From Epiperipatus broadwayi (Eukaryota > Onychophora > Udeonychophora > Euonychophora > Peripatidae): a DNA stretch of 64,000 nt. Shown piece after piece: positions 34,441 through 46,094 of the stretch. Within the stretch, counting starts at the first letter, position 1. Each line of letters opens with the position of its first letter. A program made the translations under genes and the position numbers. Under the pieces are notes generated by a model that was given only the letters and a program-made list of their open reading frames with translations, had not been told where the DNA came from and searched no databases. Location: assembly GCA_028023455.1 (NCBI GenBank), contig JAQFVV010006273.1, forward strand, positions 1,178,001 to 1,242,000, read 5' to 3'.

Positions 34441-35375
34441 ATTTTCTGAAATGTCTCCCACAAAGGCCAAAATGGTAGCATTTTTACAGAGTCAGAATAT
34501 ACTCCCCTCTGTGAGACAGTGTATTTGCAGAGTGGGCATGGTCTTGAACTGCAACTAAACAATATGTCCATGAGGAGTTTCAAATTTGCAGAGATGTAAT
34601 CTGTTGGAATACCATCCTGCACAAACTGTGCCAAGAGATCCTGCTGTTGTTCCTGTTTTCAAATAGATCAACCAAATATGATGATGGACGTAGATGAGAT
34701 GTTGTTTACATGTTGGAAAAACCATCAGGGCAGGAGGCTACCTCAGAAGTGGCTATTCAGGGGGATGTGCTATGAGACAGGAGAATGCATCATCATGGAT
34801 GTACCAAGAGATCCTGCTGTATTGTTCCTGTTCTCAAATAGGTGAACCAAATATGATGGAGATAGATGAGATGTTGTATACATGTTGGAAGAACCATCAG
34901 GACAGGAGGCTACCTCAGCAGTGGCTATTTGGGGGATGTGCTGTGAGACAGAAGAATGTTTCACCATGGCCATTTCCTCTTATCCTGCAGCCAACCTGGT
35001 AAAATCACTATGTGATAATGTCAAACCACGCTCCATGTCACACTGCTGGAAAGGTTACCCAACCTCCCAGCTGGATGCACTGGTTTTCATCACCTCTGAG
35101 ATGAAACCATGACTATAATTTTGTGGACCCCTTAATAGTTGTGCACACCCAGAATATAGAGTGGCTGTGGGGTTTCTCAAGTAAAAGAATAAGATGTAGC
35201 AAGGCATGGCCAAACAAGACATTGACAACTACCTGGATGAGTTCCTGTAATGCTACATGCACAGGGAAGAATACTATTTCAGGGCTATCTTAAATGACAT
35301 TAGTAGAAGAAAAGAGCCAGCACCAGCAGCAACTGTAGAAGCATTTTCATCAGGGGAGTGTTTTAGTTGTTAACT
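34441..35375 (+). pseudogene. Merlin/IS1016-type (ISXO2-like) DDE transposase relic
   Basis: The N-terminal part reads AKMVAFLQSQNILPSVRQC then a Cys-containing stretch, as in the zinc-ribbon start of Merlin transposases. The core has IDEMLYTCWKNHQDRRLPQQ (first catalytic Asp, DExxxxxxK) followed by a W-x-F-G-G-like strand. After a 1-base frameshift come MCCETEECFTMAISSYPAAN, then KPRSMSHCWKGYPTSQL, where SDxWxxY is expected and the catalytic Asp reads His. Near 35145 comes HTQNIEWLWG (third acidic residue), then QDIDNYLDEFL. Motifs and order match the family closely. A 173-bp internal tandem duplication doubles the first-Asp region. Inactive. Confidence 0.8.
34631..34967 (+). repeat. 173-bp tandem duplication inside the Merlin transposase
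   Basis: ccaagagatcctgctg starts both copies (34631 and 34804). They share over 85 percent by eye, so each holds its own DEMLxTCWKNHQ motif. The second copy has lost one base in a G-run, which makes the frameshift. Confidence 0.9.
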
Positions 35376-35862
35376 GTAGTTTAAAGTTGATTGTTTTAAT
35401 TGTATTAAATAATTACGTTTCTATTTCCTTGTTAAAACATTTTACAATAAAAAAAAATTGTTATTATTTCCTTAAATATTGATGGGAGAAATGTTTTTCA
35501 TTTGTTTACTAAATAAATGGCAAAAGGCATCATCAAATGACTTTAAATTTTTTTGTGTTATTTGTTTAAATCTTTCAGAGACAAATGTTTTTGTTTGTTA
35601 AAGTAAAATGTTAGATGTTGGTTGAATTTGTGGCAAAGTTAAAACAGATTTAAAAACAGATTGCAAACAATATTTAGTTAAAAGAATAATTTAAAAACAG
35701 ATCACCAATATTTAGTATACCAATGACTGAAATAAAAAAAGTTACTTAAATAAATGACTACATTGAAAGAGATTTCTTCAAATTACTTAAATCAAAAAGG
35801 TTAGTTCAAAAGTTAAAAAAAAAATTATGCTAGAAAATGTTATATTAAATTGCACACCAGGA
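35376..35862. other. A/T-rich DNA between Merlin relic and right direct repeat
   Basis: Non-coding, with AATAAA-type signals near 35447 and a local repeat of aaaaacagat near 35650 and 35693. Confidence 0.35.
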
Positions 35863-36149
35863 CCCTCCACAGCAAGTTATTTCACCAGAAAACATTGGAA
35901 TAGCTTTTAAATAACTTTGAGTATTCTTGCTTATAAATTATTTAAAGTTAAAAACTTTAAAATGTGATTCTGTGATATATATATGTTAACAGCAGCAAAG
36001 TTACTTTTCTGATAGCATTCGAATGATATGCTGCTATTCCCTTATAGTTTCCACAATTTAATATTTACATTCTTCTGAATAGTTGTTGACTAATATGAAA
36101 CTCATTGGGATCTTATAGATGAATTTCTTATTGACAAAGGGTATGTACA
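35863..36149 (+). repeat. Long direct repeat, right copy
   Basis: Same sequence as 33711-33937. Contains an extra stretch from about 35933 to 35998, including a (TA)n tract. Confidence 0.85.
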
Positions 36150-37200
36150 TGAATAATTTCTTTGACTTAGTCAACCATCTTTTCTTTTTAGCAATTCTGA
36201 TCTTTAAGTCTTCTAAAAGTGTACTATATGTTTTTTTTATTTTTCTTCCTGAGGTTTTTATAAATAATGACTGTTGAGTTAATTAATGTTTTCAATTAAG
36301 TAATTGAATCATAAACTTTTACCTTTTAAACAGTAGGTTGATTGGATATGCTTGACTTAGATCATCTTCAGGTTCTAAAGTTCAAGGCCTGGTTAGTTTC
36401 CATGATTATTTAACAATAGGTTTACTTTTATTTTATCTATATATGTGAGCTCTTTAATCTGTAATTGTTATGTCTAGTTAGGGAAATATATATTTTTTTA
36501 TTATTTAAAGCTAATGTTTTCTAATTGACATTACTAATATACATGTAAGTTATTTTTTTATTATGTAGACCTCAATTATTTATAATATTAAGCTGTTTAT
36601 TAGAGTGTATTGACTTGCAAATGAGCATGTACATAAGTGTTTATGTAAGTTGTAAGTGACCCTTACAACATCCTTATCCTTACTGGATTGAAATTTTCTG
36701 ATATAATTGGGACATTTCAATTCTCCAAGTGTGTATTTATCTTTAAAATCGGATATGTGTTGTTTTATGCAAGGTTTATGGAGCATTATTTAAATTATTT
36801 ACAATCCATTCATTTTCCTTATTTGCTAATCATTCATGAATGAGGTTGGCACGAGGATGGTCTTTTCAGATGATGGAAATGCTTGAACTAAACTGATGGT
36901 GTGACTCTATGTAGAGGACGCATGCAAAATTTCTTTACTTTTTCATTCTGTTCTCTTTTGGAGTCTTAGTGGATTTTTTTGAAGAATACATAAATCATGG
37001 AGAATCCATTTCTATGTATAGATTAACTCTTAATTGGTTAGCTTAGGAATATCCCCTAAGTGGATTTTCTTGTGATCAGGGATATGCTCCCACCATTGAA
37101 ATAACTGACCCTTTGATCTGATTAATACCCTCATTTTCTTTCCTCATTTTTAAAAACTTAATCTGAAATTCTATTGCACACTGCAAGTGTCAGAATCTGG
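36150..37200. other. Non-coding DNA, may include the 3' LTR region of Gypsy copy 3
   Basis: No domain found. If copy 3 keeps a 3' LTR it should lie here, but no segment was recognised as matching the LTR-like DNA at 43.77-46.1 kb. Confidence 0.35.
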
Positions 37201-37240
37201 TGATTATAGGTGACCTAAATTTGCCTTTAAAATTCTTGCA

Positions 37241-38200
37241 TTATACGTTCCTTTCATCTCTCCATTTCCAAAGGGCATTAGGGCCTGACTGTTTCACTAT
37301 AGAGAATGGTCCTTGATAAAGGTTGCTAAATTTTTGGTATATACCCTCTTGTTTACTGAGGTTAAAGGTTTTAATAAAGACCCAGTCTCCTATCTTAATT
37401 TGATAGGTAGTTTTTATTTCCACTTTCCACTCTGCTTTCTCTTAATTATTGGAGTGCCTTCAAAATGTGAATTTCTCTATTAGTTTGTTCCAGTTCAACT
37501 GGTGGTTGGTATTTTCAAAATAATATAGATATAATTTTGTGTAGGTGTAGTCTGATGGGTACAAATCCTGTGGATTCATTCACACTCCAATTTATATAAT
37601 TGACTACACATTCTGTTTGTTTTACCCATCATCTGTGCTCATCCTCTACGTTAGTCCTAAATAAACATCTGAGCTCCCACATTATTCATTTACAAGAGTT
37701 CAACTGTGGATTCCTAATGGTTGTTAGCACATGTTTTATTTGGGATTTCTCTATCCACTTTTTCCATTCCTTGAATAGGAAAGGTGTGTCATGATATGTC
37801 AACAAGATCTTAGCTATTCCTACTATTGTGAAGTGGAGAAGTGTGCCATGATCTGTCAACAAGATCTTAGCTTTTCCTATTATTGTGAAGTGGAGAGAAT
37901 CTAATACCCTGACTGTATTCCTGGTATTAGCTTGAGGTATTGGGTAAGCCAAAATATATTTTGAAAAGAGATCATAGATGATTAATAGATACCTTTAATT
38001 GTTAATTAAATGGGGGTAATAGCCCATAGTAGTCTATTGCTAGGATCTTGTTTGGTCTTTCTGGTATGGTTGGTTTTGAAGTATTGCTATAATCTTGGTT
38101 TACCAGCTTAGCTCTTAGGCACGCAAGACAGTTACAAAGTGATTTTAAAATGTGTCTGTACATTTTTGGCCAGTTGTCTGTCTTGTGGGACCACAATGTC
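37241..38200 (-). pseudogene. pol: Gypsy copy 3 integrase: zinc finger, core and C-terminal domain
   Basis: The frame 38196-38002 has a finger remnant (HILKSLCNCLACLRAK) and NKILAIDYYGLLPPFN, the first catalytic Asp block. The core (37952-37686) has IPQANTRNTVRVLD and LLTDHGT (second Asp), repeated by an imperfect 57-bp tandem duplication (about 37784-37905). The frame 37423-37241 reads KIGDWVFIKTFNLSKQ then SNLYQGPFSIVKQSGPNAL, the GPY/F-type C-terminal domain. Confidence 0.85.
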
Positions 38201-38452
38201 CATGTAAACAGTGGATATGGTTTATGAGTGAGGTATTTTTATTAATCATGTGAAGTAATATCTTATCTACCAACTTATAATGTTCAAGATATTCTTTCAA
38301 AATTTCCTTCCCTTTTATGGCTTTTATAATAGGATTTAATTTTGGATCATTGTACTAAAGTTCAGTTAACTTCTTTAACTTGTTCTCTACACTACTATCA
38401 GATATGGTGCTGAGATTTGGCATTCTTTACCAATAGGTTATTTGGTTTTGAC

Positions 38453-38911
38453 TCATGACATTGTCCACAACATTATCAGATCTTTTATAGTATTGTGCCA
38501 TATAATTGAATTCCTGCAGCAATAGATTCCATGTCTAACAAAGCAGCTGTTGGTTAAATCACTGTGATTCAGGAATTTGAGGCTTTTGTGATTGATGATT
38601 ACTTCACCTCCAATGTGAGAAGCATTTGTCAAAACTTTTGGAAGACCCACACAATGGCTAGTGCTTTTTTCTGTGATGATGTATTTCAATTTGGGACCTT
38701 TCAGGTGATAGCTGATAAGATAGAGGACTCTTGGTTGACCATCCTCCTGGATTTGGGATAATGTTACCCCTAATTTATTCCCACTGCTATCTGATAGGAC
38801 AATGAAGGATTTACCAAAGTCAGGAAAAGCTAACATAGTTTGCTTTAAGAATCCTGATTTTATAAATTTCAAATGCTTCATTCTGGTCCCTGGTCCAGTT
38901 CCAATGCTCAT
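38453..38911 (-). pseudogene. pol: Gypsy copy 3 RNase H
   Basis: A 152-residue open frame: TMLAFPDFGKSFIVLSDSSG (first catalytic Asp region), NKLGVTLSQIQEDGQPRVLY, HLKGPKLKYIITEKSTSHCV and a GGEVIINHKSLKFLNHSDLT block. It matches copy 2 at 27060-27409 segment by segment. The TDAS-type motif reads SDSS. The frame then shifts, with the expected LLLQEFNY continuation in another frame near 38520. Confidence 0.85.
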
Positions 38912-39099
38912 CTTTTCACATGAACCTCAATAATGACTCCGAGTGGTCAGAGAAGTTTCAGTAAAAATGATTGTAGAAGTTACATAAGCCTAAAAATGAT
39001 CAGATTTGTTTTTTTGTTTGTTGGCTTGGGGAAATTTTGAATGGTGCTAATATTGTCTGGATGAGACCTTATTTAATTGAAACCAACAATGTTTTCTAA

Positions 39100-40247
39100 G
39101 AAGACAAGCTGACTACATACTAAGATGCACTTCTTGAAGTTGACTTTGATATTCTTTCCATGGCACTCTCTAAAAAGGTTAGATGTTCTTCAGCTGTGGT
39201 GGACATAATGACCACATCATCCACATAAATAGTCACAGTCTTCTTAATCTCAGGAGATAGGGTTCTGTCTAGGCATCTTATCAGGCCAGCACCACTATTT
39301 GTCAATCTGAAGGGCATCCTATTAACCTGATAGGTAAAACCTGTGTATCAGAAGGCAGTATATTGGTGATCTTTAGGGTGAAGCTCAATTTTCCAATAAC
39401 TCAAGGTTAAATCAAAAGTTGAAAACATCTTATTTCCAAATTTCACAAATAATTCATGTATGGGTGATAGAATGGTTCTTTCAGGAATGGTATTGATGGG
39501 TAGCTAAACAGAATCTCATAAACCCATCTTTCTTCTTCACCATTACAACTGCATTGCAATAGGGTAAAGAGAATTTGGAAATAATTCCCCAATCTAGCAT
39601 TTTTTAAATTTGCTTAGATATCTTATACTGATATGGAATAGAATGTGATTTGGATTGAAATGGCTAGTTATGTATCAATTTGATTCTTTGTGGGAAACCC
39701 TTGATTACTCCTGGTATATCTGAGAATATAGGGCTATATTTGTTAATAACAGATTATAAATTTTATTAAATGCTCACTATTATTTCATAATATTTAACAT
39801 TAACTAAACATCTAAATCACTGTCAGAAACACATGCTTATCTATCTTTTCTTCATAGGTAACATGTGTTTTAAGATACAGAGTCCTAGTACATTTTTCAG
39901 CGCTCATTGCTAAGTTTAACCTTGTTAAAACTATTATACAGATTGTAAATTTTTTCACTACCAAGTAATTTGAACTCTGCAATCTTATCATCTATGAGTG
40001 CATCCAGGACCATAGATGCTATACAATCAACTTTAGGTAGGTCATATCTTGGAAACAATATCATCTCTAAGACATTATCCCTTACTCTAAATAACTTAGA
40101 GAAATTACCAATGCAGGTGTTCATATGCAGGAAGTTTGCCCCAGAATGACATTGTGTATCAAGCCATTCAGAATTACAAATACATGATAGTGTTGTTGGG
40201 CCTATATTGAGCTGAACCCAAATCTGTTTAGGTGCTAATTTGGCCAT
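39100..40247 (-). pseudogene. pol: Gypsy copy 3, protease-RT linker and RT
   Basis: The frame 40247-39897 includes RVRDNVLEMILFPRYDLPKV, shared with copy 2. Damaged pre-RT and RT entry sequence follows (about 39745-39500; IPYQYK, NAVVMVKKKDG). The frame 39317-39120 reads MPFRLTNSGAGLIRCLDRTL then TVTIYVDDVVIMSTTAEEHL, the intact YVDD catalytic box. Stops separate the pieces. Confidence 0.8.
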
Positions 40248-40299
40248 TCTATTGTTAGCAATGGTATCCTCAATTGACGTTAGACATTCATATTTTTTA

Positions 40300-40990
40300 A
40301 AAAAAAATTCTTGATAAACTTATCTGATGTTACTTATATCTGGCTACCAGAATCTAACATGGCTTTGGCCAGTATATTCTCAAACAATGTCTCTACCATG
40401 GGGCAGCTTTGTAAAGAAAATTGGGAGTCTTGTCTTCCCAAGAGCATATTAGGTTAGTGATTTTCTATATGGGGTTCATTTTATACTATGGTCTTTCAGT
40501 GTCTTTTGGTCTCTTAAGGTGGGGAACATAGCCTTGAGTACCTTTTTAGTTTGATTTGGGTAGGGCTTTGTTCATAATTACTGCAACCTGGCTTTGGGGT
40601 TTTTCCTGGGCTGTTAGAAAAGCTGGTTGAGGTTAATCATTTTGATTTTGATATTCCTTTGGGAGCAGCAGTCTGTAGAATTAGGTTTCATTGCTTTACC
40701 TTTACAGTGATTTGGGATGGTATTGTTTTTCCTTTTAAGCATGGCATTTATGGTTATTCCCCCCCTTTTTCTGGGGTTCTGGTGGATAAATTTGAATTGT
40801 TCATGTCTATATTAGCAAGCAACTCTGCCACATGCTCAATGTTCCTTGCATTAGTACATAGTAGAGACTGCTCTATTTTCAGGGGTAAGTTCATCTTCAT
40901 GATTCTGATCATTTCATCTTGCTCAGATGATGAGTGTTAAAAGTTCTTAGCTTAGTTACCTGGCGATGGAAGAACTTGGTGAGAGTTCCC
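40300..40990 (-). pseudogene. gag: Gypsy copy 3, second gag C-terminus and protease
   Basis: Starts near 40990 with EKYKAILRGTLTKFFHRQVT, followed by LLCTNARNIEHVAELLANID. A Pro/Lys-rich linker with stops follows, then ILAKAMLDSGSQI (about 40390-40340), a normal D-S-G retropepsin active site. This DSG is better preserved than in copy 1 (D-S-R). Confidence 0.6.
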
Positions 40991-41019
40991 CTTAAAATGG
41001 CTTTGTATTTTTCTTGGAA

Positions 41020-41780
41020 CAGTTAATATAATTCAGTTGATGGGCATCCAAGCATAAATGGACAGTACCATCTTTTTTCATGACTACTAGTGGATTGTTA
41101 AAAGGGGATGAACACTAAGAAATGATTCCCCATCCTATCATTTCTGTCAGTTGCTTTTCCACATCTGGTTTATACTGATGGTGTATGGGATATGACCGGG
41201 ACTAGTATGGTTGCTCATCTGTCACCTTTATTCGGTGTTCACACCCATGAATAATCTCTGGTACTTCTGAGAAAATATTTTGATATTCTTTTAGCAGCTT
41301 TTCTATCTGCTCCTGTCTTTCTTTTATCAGTGAAGATTCTTGAATCTTTGATTTAATCATTTGCCATGATGGATCTTTCTGGACACAACCCATTCCCATT
41401 GAATGATGTGTTTCTTGCAGGGTAAAGGGTATGACTTCACCTCCACACATGACTTGACACTTCTGAAAGTCCAACATACTCTGAATTCGGTGCATTATAT
41501 ATGCTTCCACCAAAGCTTCATACATTAGTTAGTCCCTTCATTATTAAAAAGGCATGATTAGTCTGGGTTTTTCCTATCCACATTTGAATCCATAGCTATT
41601 TGGATTTCACCCAAGCTTTTCTATTATTGGCCAAGGTGAATTGAGTTGCCTTGATTGGTAGGGTTTGAATGTCAGGTTTAACATTTTCATTTGTCCATAC
41701 AACTCTTCAGACATTACAGACACCTGACTCCCTGAATCCAACAAAGTTTCTAACAATAATCTCCAGCATTATCTTAATTT
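41020..41780 (-). pseudogene. pol: Gypsy copy 3, first protease and RT-start version
   Basis: Near 41760-41710 the minus strand, across frames, reads like an LLDSGSQVS active site in damaged form. Then the frame 41525-41202 has KEYQNIFSEVPEIIHGCEHR IKV (landmarks F-S-E-V-P and H-R-I-K), the tether before RT. Another frame (about 41100-41030) has NNPLVVMKKDGTVHLCLDAH, the RT entry motif. The RT then stops at the junction (about 41.0 kb), where a second gag C-terminus begins. Confidence 0.65.
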
Positions 41781-42133
41781 TGGGGCATTGTTGCATATTA
41801 TATTGAGGAACTTTCTCTTCCCAATCCCAAATCATAATAGCCATTAAGCATTTGCTATTAGTTTTCTCTTGATTCCTCAGCTTATTGCTAGAACCCCTAG
41901 GCAAGGAATCATTTATTGAGGTCCTTTCCTGTTTAACCCTTCATAATTTAGTCTTTTGGGATCAGTTTCCTGTCCCATCTTTGGACATTAGTCAGGCTAG
42001 ACCTCGTCATGGTGGCTTTTCTCTTGTCCCTTTTTCTGTAGTTCAGTGGTTCTACCCAAACTTCTTCACATGTCATCATCACTATTTAATCTTTTTATAA
42101 CCTGGCTTTGGTATGGGCTATGCATATTTCCTG

Positions 42134-42540
42134 TTAAATATCTTCTTTGCCTTTTCCAAGGTGGTATCCCATTTCTTTGGTATAGGAAGATTTGTTGCTA
42201 TATTTTTGAGAAGGAATTTTCCTTTTGTATCTGATGGCTCCTATTTTAGGCCCATCATCTCTTCTATAGGAAGATTTATTTTGTGGTTGCTTTGCTCCTC
42301 CTTCCTTGGTTGCTGGTGCACCGCAGCTATCATATGTTGTTAATAGTTTAGCAATCTGCTCAATAGATCGATGATCAGTCCCAATTAGCATTCTTTCTAC
42401 ATAACTTGGGAAGCTGTGCCATATCAATCTAATAATCTGGAGTTCAGATAGAAGGTCATATGTCAAGGCTATTAACCTGGCCGCCTGTCTTCTATAGAAG
42501 GGTGTATAAGGCTCTCCAGGTGGACCTTTCTCCTAGGACA
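42134..42540 (-). pseudogene. gag: Gypsy copy 3 gag, first version of the C-terminus
   Basis: Reads LTYDLLSELQIIRLIWHSFP, then YVERMLIGTDHRSIEQIAKL and a basic, Lys/Arg-rich tail. The block resembles the second version near 40.8 kb (LLCTNARNIEHVAELLANID), which defines the duplication. No intact zinc knuckle is visible. Confidence 0.65.
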
Positions 42541-42898
42541 CCTTGGATTTAACCCCCTTCTGATAATTGTCACTCCAGTAACAGCTTATTTGTGCTCCTT
42601 TAAAATCATAAAAATTTGTAGGTTGGGTGAACAGTGAAACCCACTATGCTTGCACTGCACCTTGGAGATAACCACATGCTATTGCCAGTTCTGCCTCTTC
42701 TGTCAAAACATTAATACTAAAGTACCTCTCCAAACTTTTTACATATTCTATAGGTGCTTCATTACAGCTCCCTGAAAAAGTTCTGATTTTTAAGAATTGA
42801 TTTACAATTCCAGACATCTGGTTGGTTATAGGGACTTCATGACTAACTTGATAATTCTCTTTTTGACTTTTTTGGGGACTGTTTCTGCCTTTCCTTGT

Positions 42899-43345
42899 TT
42901 AGGCAATGCTATTTTTTATTTCTATCTCTTTTATCTGGGTGGTCAATATATCCACCTTCTTCTGCATGGACTCTTGGATTCTTATTATTTTTGTATCCAT
43001 GGCCTCGCATATCTGGGTCATTTTGGCTTCTTGCTCTATTAGTGAGCCTTTTACTTCCTCCATCACTTTTTCTTTAATTTTTAATATTTTGTTAGTCATT
43101 TCTTTTATTAACTGGTTGAAGTTTTTATTTTGGCTTTCAGTTATTTCTCTGATTTGTTCTTTCAATTCTCTTTTGTCTTCTCTATGTTCTTTTTATCTTC
43201 CTCTCTTTTCTTGTTGTCTTCTTCTCTCTGTTCTCTGTTTTTTTATCTTCCTCACTTTTCTCATTGCCTTCTCTCTGTTCTTTGTTATTTTCTTTTATCA
43301 TTTCCAATAATTGGGCTAACCTGGATGTCTCCCCTGTTTTTGTGA
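42899..43345 (-). pseudogene. gag: Gypsy copy 3 gag coiled-coil N-terminal part
   Basis: The minus-strand frame 43165-42899 reads ITESQNKNFNQLIKEMTNKI and onward as an 88-residue, Lys/Glu/Ile-rich heptad-like helix. The upstream 43.2-43.34 kb is a purine-rich stretch on minus coding mostly Lys/Glu. Long N-terminal coiled coils occur in some LTR-element gag proteins. The plus-strand Phe/Ser/Leu-rich frames here are only the complement. Confidence 0.6.
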
Positions 43346-43768
43346 CTGCTTTTGATCATCTGTTTTGACTTCTTGTTTATATTCTTCCTCAGAAAGATTT
43401 TCTATACTTTTTGTATTCATCATCTTTTTTGTTTTTGATCTGGTTTTCATCAATATTTTTTTTTTTATTTGTATCTTTTATTTCGATTTTGATAAGCTTC
43501 TCTCTCTATCCACACCATGATTTGACTCTAAGTCTTTGTAATGCCTATTTATCATTTATGCCATTCATTTTTATTTACTCTTTTAAAATTTTATTTTTTC
43601 ATCCTTTTTGAATAAATCACATCACTGCATCACATGCACTGTTCACATCAAAGAATTGTGATTTGCTTATGCCTTTTCCATTTCTTTTTTTATTTATTAC
43701 TTAATTTCTAGCTGTTTTATGCCTATGGATAGGCTACCTAGATCAGGCCTCACAGTAGGGCGACAAAT

Positions 43769-46094
43769 GTAACTGGACCCCCATACAATCCCTTTATTAC
43801 CTCGGTTGTAACAATTTCCTGATGAGCATATTGTAGGAAGGAACCATTTATTGGCTCTCACCAATACAGACATCACCCCCCCTACAACAATATTTCCTAC
43901 TCATCAGAGGATGTAGCACTATAGAGAATAGAAATACCTAGAAAATTTTGTTTGGTTTCCCAAATGGCACCACTAGAGTTCCATCTCACTACAACCTGAC
44001 TTACCTAGGTCTTCTTATGCCAGACATAGCTCAGGAGGCATGAAGTTCTCATGAACAAGTGCAATGAGTAACCAGTGATGCAAAAAAAATGGAACTGAAC
44101 AACTGAAATTAATTTTAAGTAACAACAGTTTTATTAACAATGATATTGATAAATCCTTCCTATAAAGTTCATCCTTCACTTTAAATGAAGGGTCATTTTA
44201 ATTTATTTTGGGTGAAGAATTCACAGGGTCTTTTATCAAATAGACATTTACCATTACTGCATGAATGTTTTTAACTATTTGATCCATATCTGTATATCCC
44301 TTTTAGGTAGGTAAACAGGTAAGATGAGCAATTCCAGATTTGTGAGGCTTCTATAATTCAGTCAAGTATGGATATGTATTTATATACTACATAAGTCTCA
44401 TTATTTTATTCATACACAATCAATATGCATGTAAGCATTTGTAATTCATATAGTACTTCACTATTTTTAAATTGATCACAGGTAAGTAACAGGTAATGTA
44501 AGAAATTCCAGGTTTGTGGACTATTTATAATCCAGTCAAGTATAAATGTGCATTTATGTGCATAAGTTTAATTATTTTATTCATACACAATCAATATGCA
44601 TGTAAGCATTTGTAATTCATATAGTATTTCATTATTTTTAAATTTATCATAAGTAGGTAAACAGGTAATATAAGCAATTCCAGGTTTGTCATATTAATTC
44701 ACATTTATATCCATTGGTTATTCAGGTAAAATATAAGGGTATGTATTTCCATCTGTCCAGATATCAATTCATCTTGCAAATGCATTTATTTGGTATTTCC
44801 AATTTCATAGGACATATATATATAACCTATACGCATCAATAACTCCAGGAATATCATTGTACATTTAACCGTGACATATTGTTTTGGCATTCTTACTTCT
44901 CAACTTGTATATATAACATGTTTTAATTCCGTGTTTATATTCCTTTTCCCAGAGTTTTCAAATAATAAATAAAATTTTAAAAGAAATGATTTTCTTAATC
45001 TTTCTACTTATTTAAGTATGTGGTTCATTATACGCATATAACTATTAACTTTTATGGACGTACTAATTCATATTTAAATGTTTGAATTTATTCAAAATAT
45101 AATATAAATTTACTAAATACATTCATTTTGTATAAATATATTCATTTTGTTATATTTTCTAATTTTATCTGGGTTATAAACACGTTATTATAATTTAGTT
45201 AGTTATAGTTATATGTAATAGCTCAGCATTTCTAATTCTTCCAGGTATACTTATTTGTATATCAACAATATAAATAAGTGATAAGTATTCGTTTTTATTT
45301 TATTCTAATTCAGATGTATCTGCATATAAGGAGTTAATCAATTATGATTTACTTTATTAAAAATGTGTTTTGATTATAGATATTTAAGACATTTACACAT
45401 TTATAATTTATCACCAATAAAACATATTTTCACATAGCTATAATTATTCATAATTTATTTTAAGAAAGACATTTCTTTTTTTTTATAAACTCATATAAGT
45501 ATTGAATATTTCATGAAATTGTTACCTTTATTTTATCCAGTTTGTTCTTTTACTTCAGGTTACTACTGCAGTTCAAAAAGAGGTCAGTTTATTTGAGTTG
45601 AATGGCATTATTTACTTACCATGATGTTTACTCAGGCGAGTCTTGGAGGTTAATGGCTATGGACAAAGAGAGGAAGCTATTATGATTAACCCTCCATCTT
45701 TATGATCTCCTTATTAAAACTTTCTTTTTTCATCATTAGCAGTGAGGTTGTAAATATTATATTCCAAGGTAACTAAAATCAGTTAACTAAACAGAAAATT
45801 TTAACTTTTAACTCTTTCACTTTTCTTAACTTTTGAACTCCTAAATCTTTTTAAAAATCTCCTTTGAACTTCAAACTCAACTATTTATACCCTGATCTCT
45901 CGATTGATTAAGCAGCACTCCCACTATATCTGATTTGTTATACAGCTTTCATTTAAGCCCAAGTGCTTTTTTCTTCTTAAGGATTGGGCCACTACTTTTA
46001 GCAGGACAGATAAGGAATGATGAGGATTAAGCCATGTTTTTAATTTGATAACTTTGCCTCAAGTGATTATTACACTTTGTATGACATCATTTCA
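43769..46094 (-). other. LTR-like and repeat-rich DNA upstream of Gypsy copy 3
   Basis: On the minus strand a TATA-like GGTATAAATAGTT lies at about 45880-45893, and AATAAA lies near 43793, about 25-30 bp before a possible LTR end (...GTTACA at 43768). These could bound one very long LTR or two different elements. Between them lies a 2.3-copy tandem repeat (44305-44700). No coding sequence. Confidence 0.4.
44305..44700. repeat. Tandem repeat, period 171-175 bp, about 2.3 copies
   Basis: Units start aggtaggtaaacaggtaa at 44305, a shorter form at 44480 and again at 44651. They share ...ttattcatacacaatcaatatgcatgtaagcatttgtaattcatatagta, nearly unchanged in units 1 and 2. Confidence 0.9.

Larger units (their letters stand above)
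37205..43768 (-). mobile_element. Degenerate chimeric Gypsy retrotransposon (copy 3) with duplicated gag-protease-RT segment
   Basis: Minus-strand order: coiled-coil gag (43.2-42.9 kb), gag C-terminus (about 42.37 kb), protease (41.75 kb), RT start (41.29-41.02 kb), then again gag C-terminus (about 40.85 kb), protease (40.4 kb), RT (39.75-39.1 kb), RNase H (38.9 kb) and integrase (38.2-37.2 kb). The repeated gag-PR-RT block is offset by about 1.52 kb and the two versions are clearly diverged. Same family as copy 2. A minus-strand AATAAA about 30 bp before 43768 suggests an LTR end there. Confidence 0.8.

Noticed and set aside
34770-34973. Minus-strand frame across the Merlin region, and the one at 34437-34634
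   Set aside because: They are complements of the plus-strand transposase; the plus strand carries the family motifs.
42797-43611. Plus-strand Phe/Leu/Ser-rich frames that look like membrane proteins
   Set aside because: They are the complement of the Lys/Glu-rich gag coiled coil on the minus strand; hydrophobicity comes from the T-rich strand.
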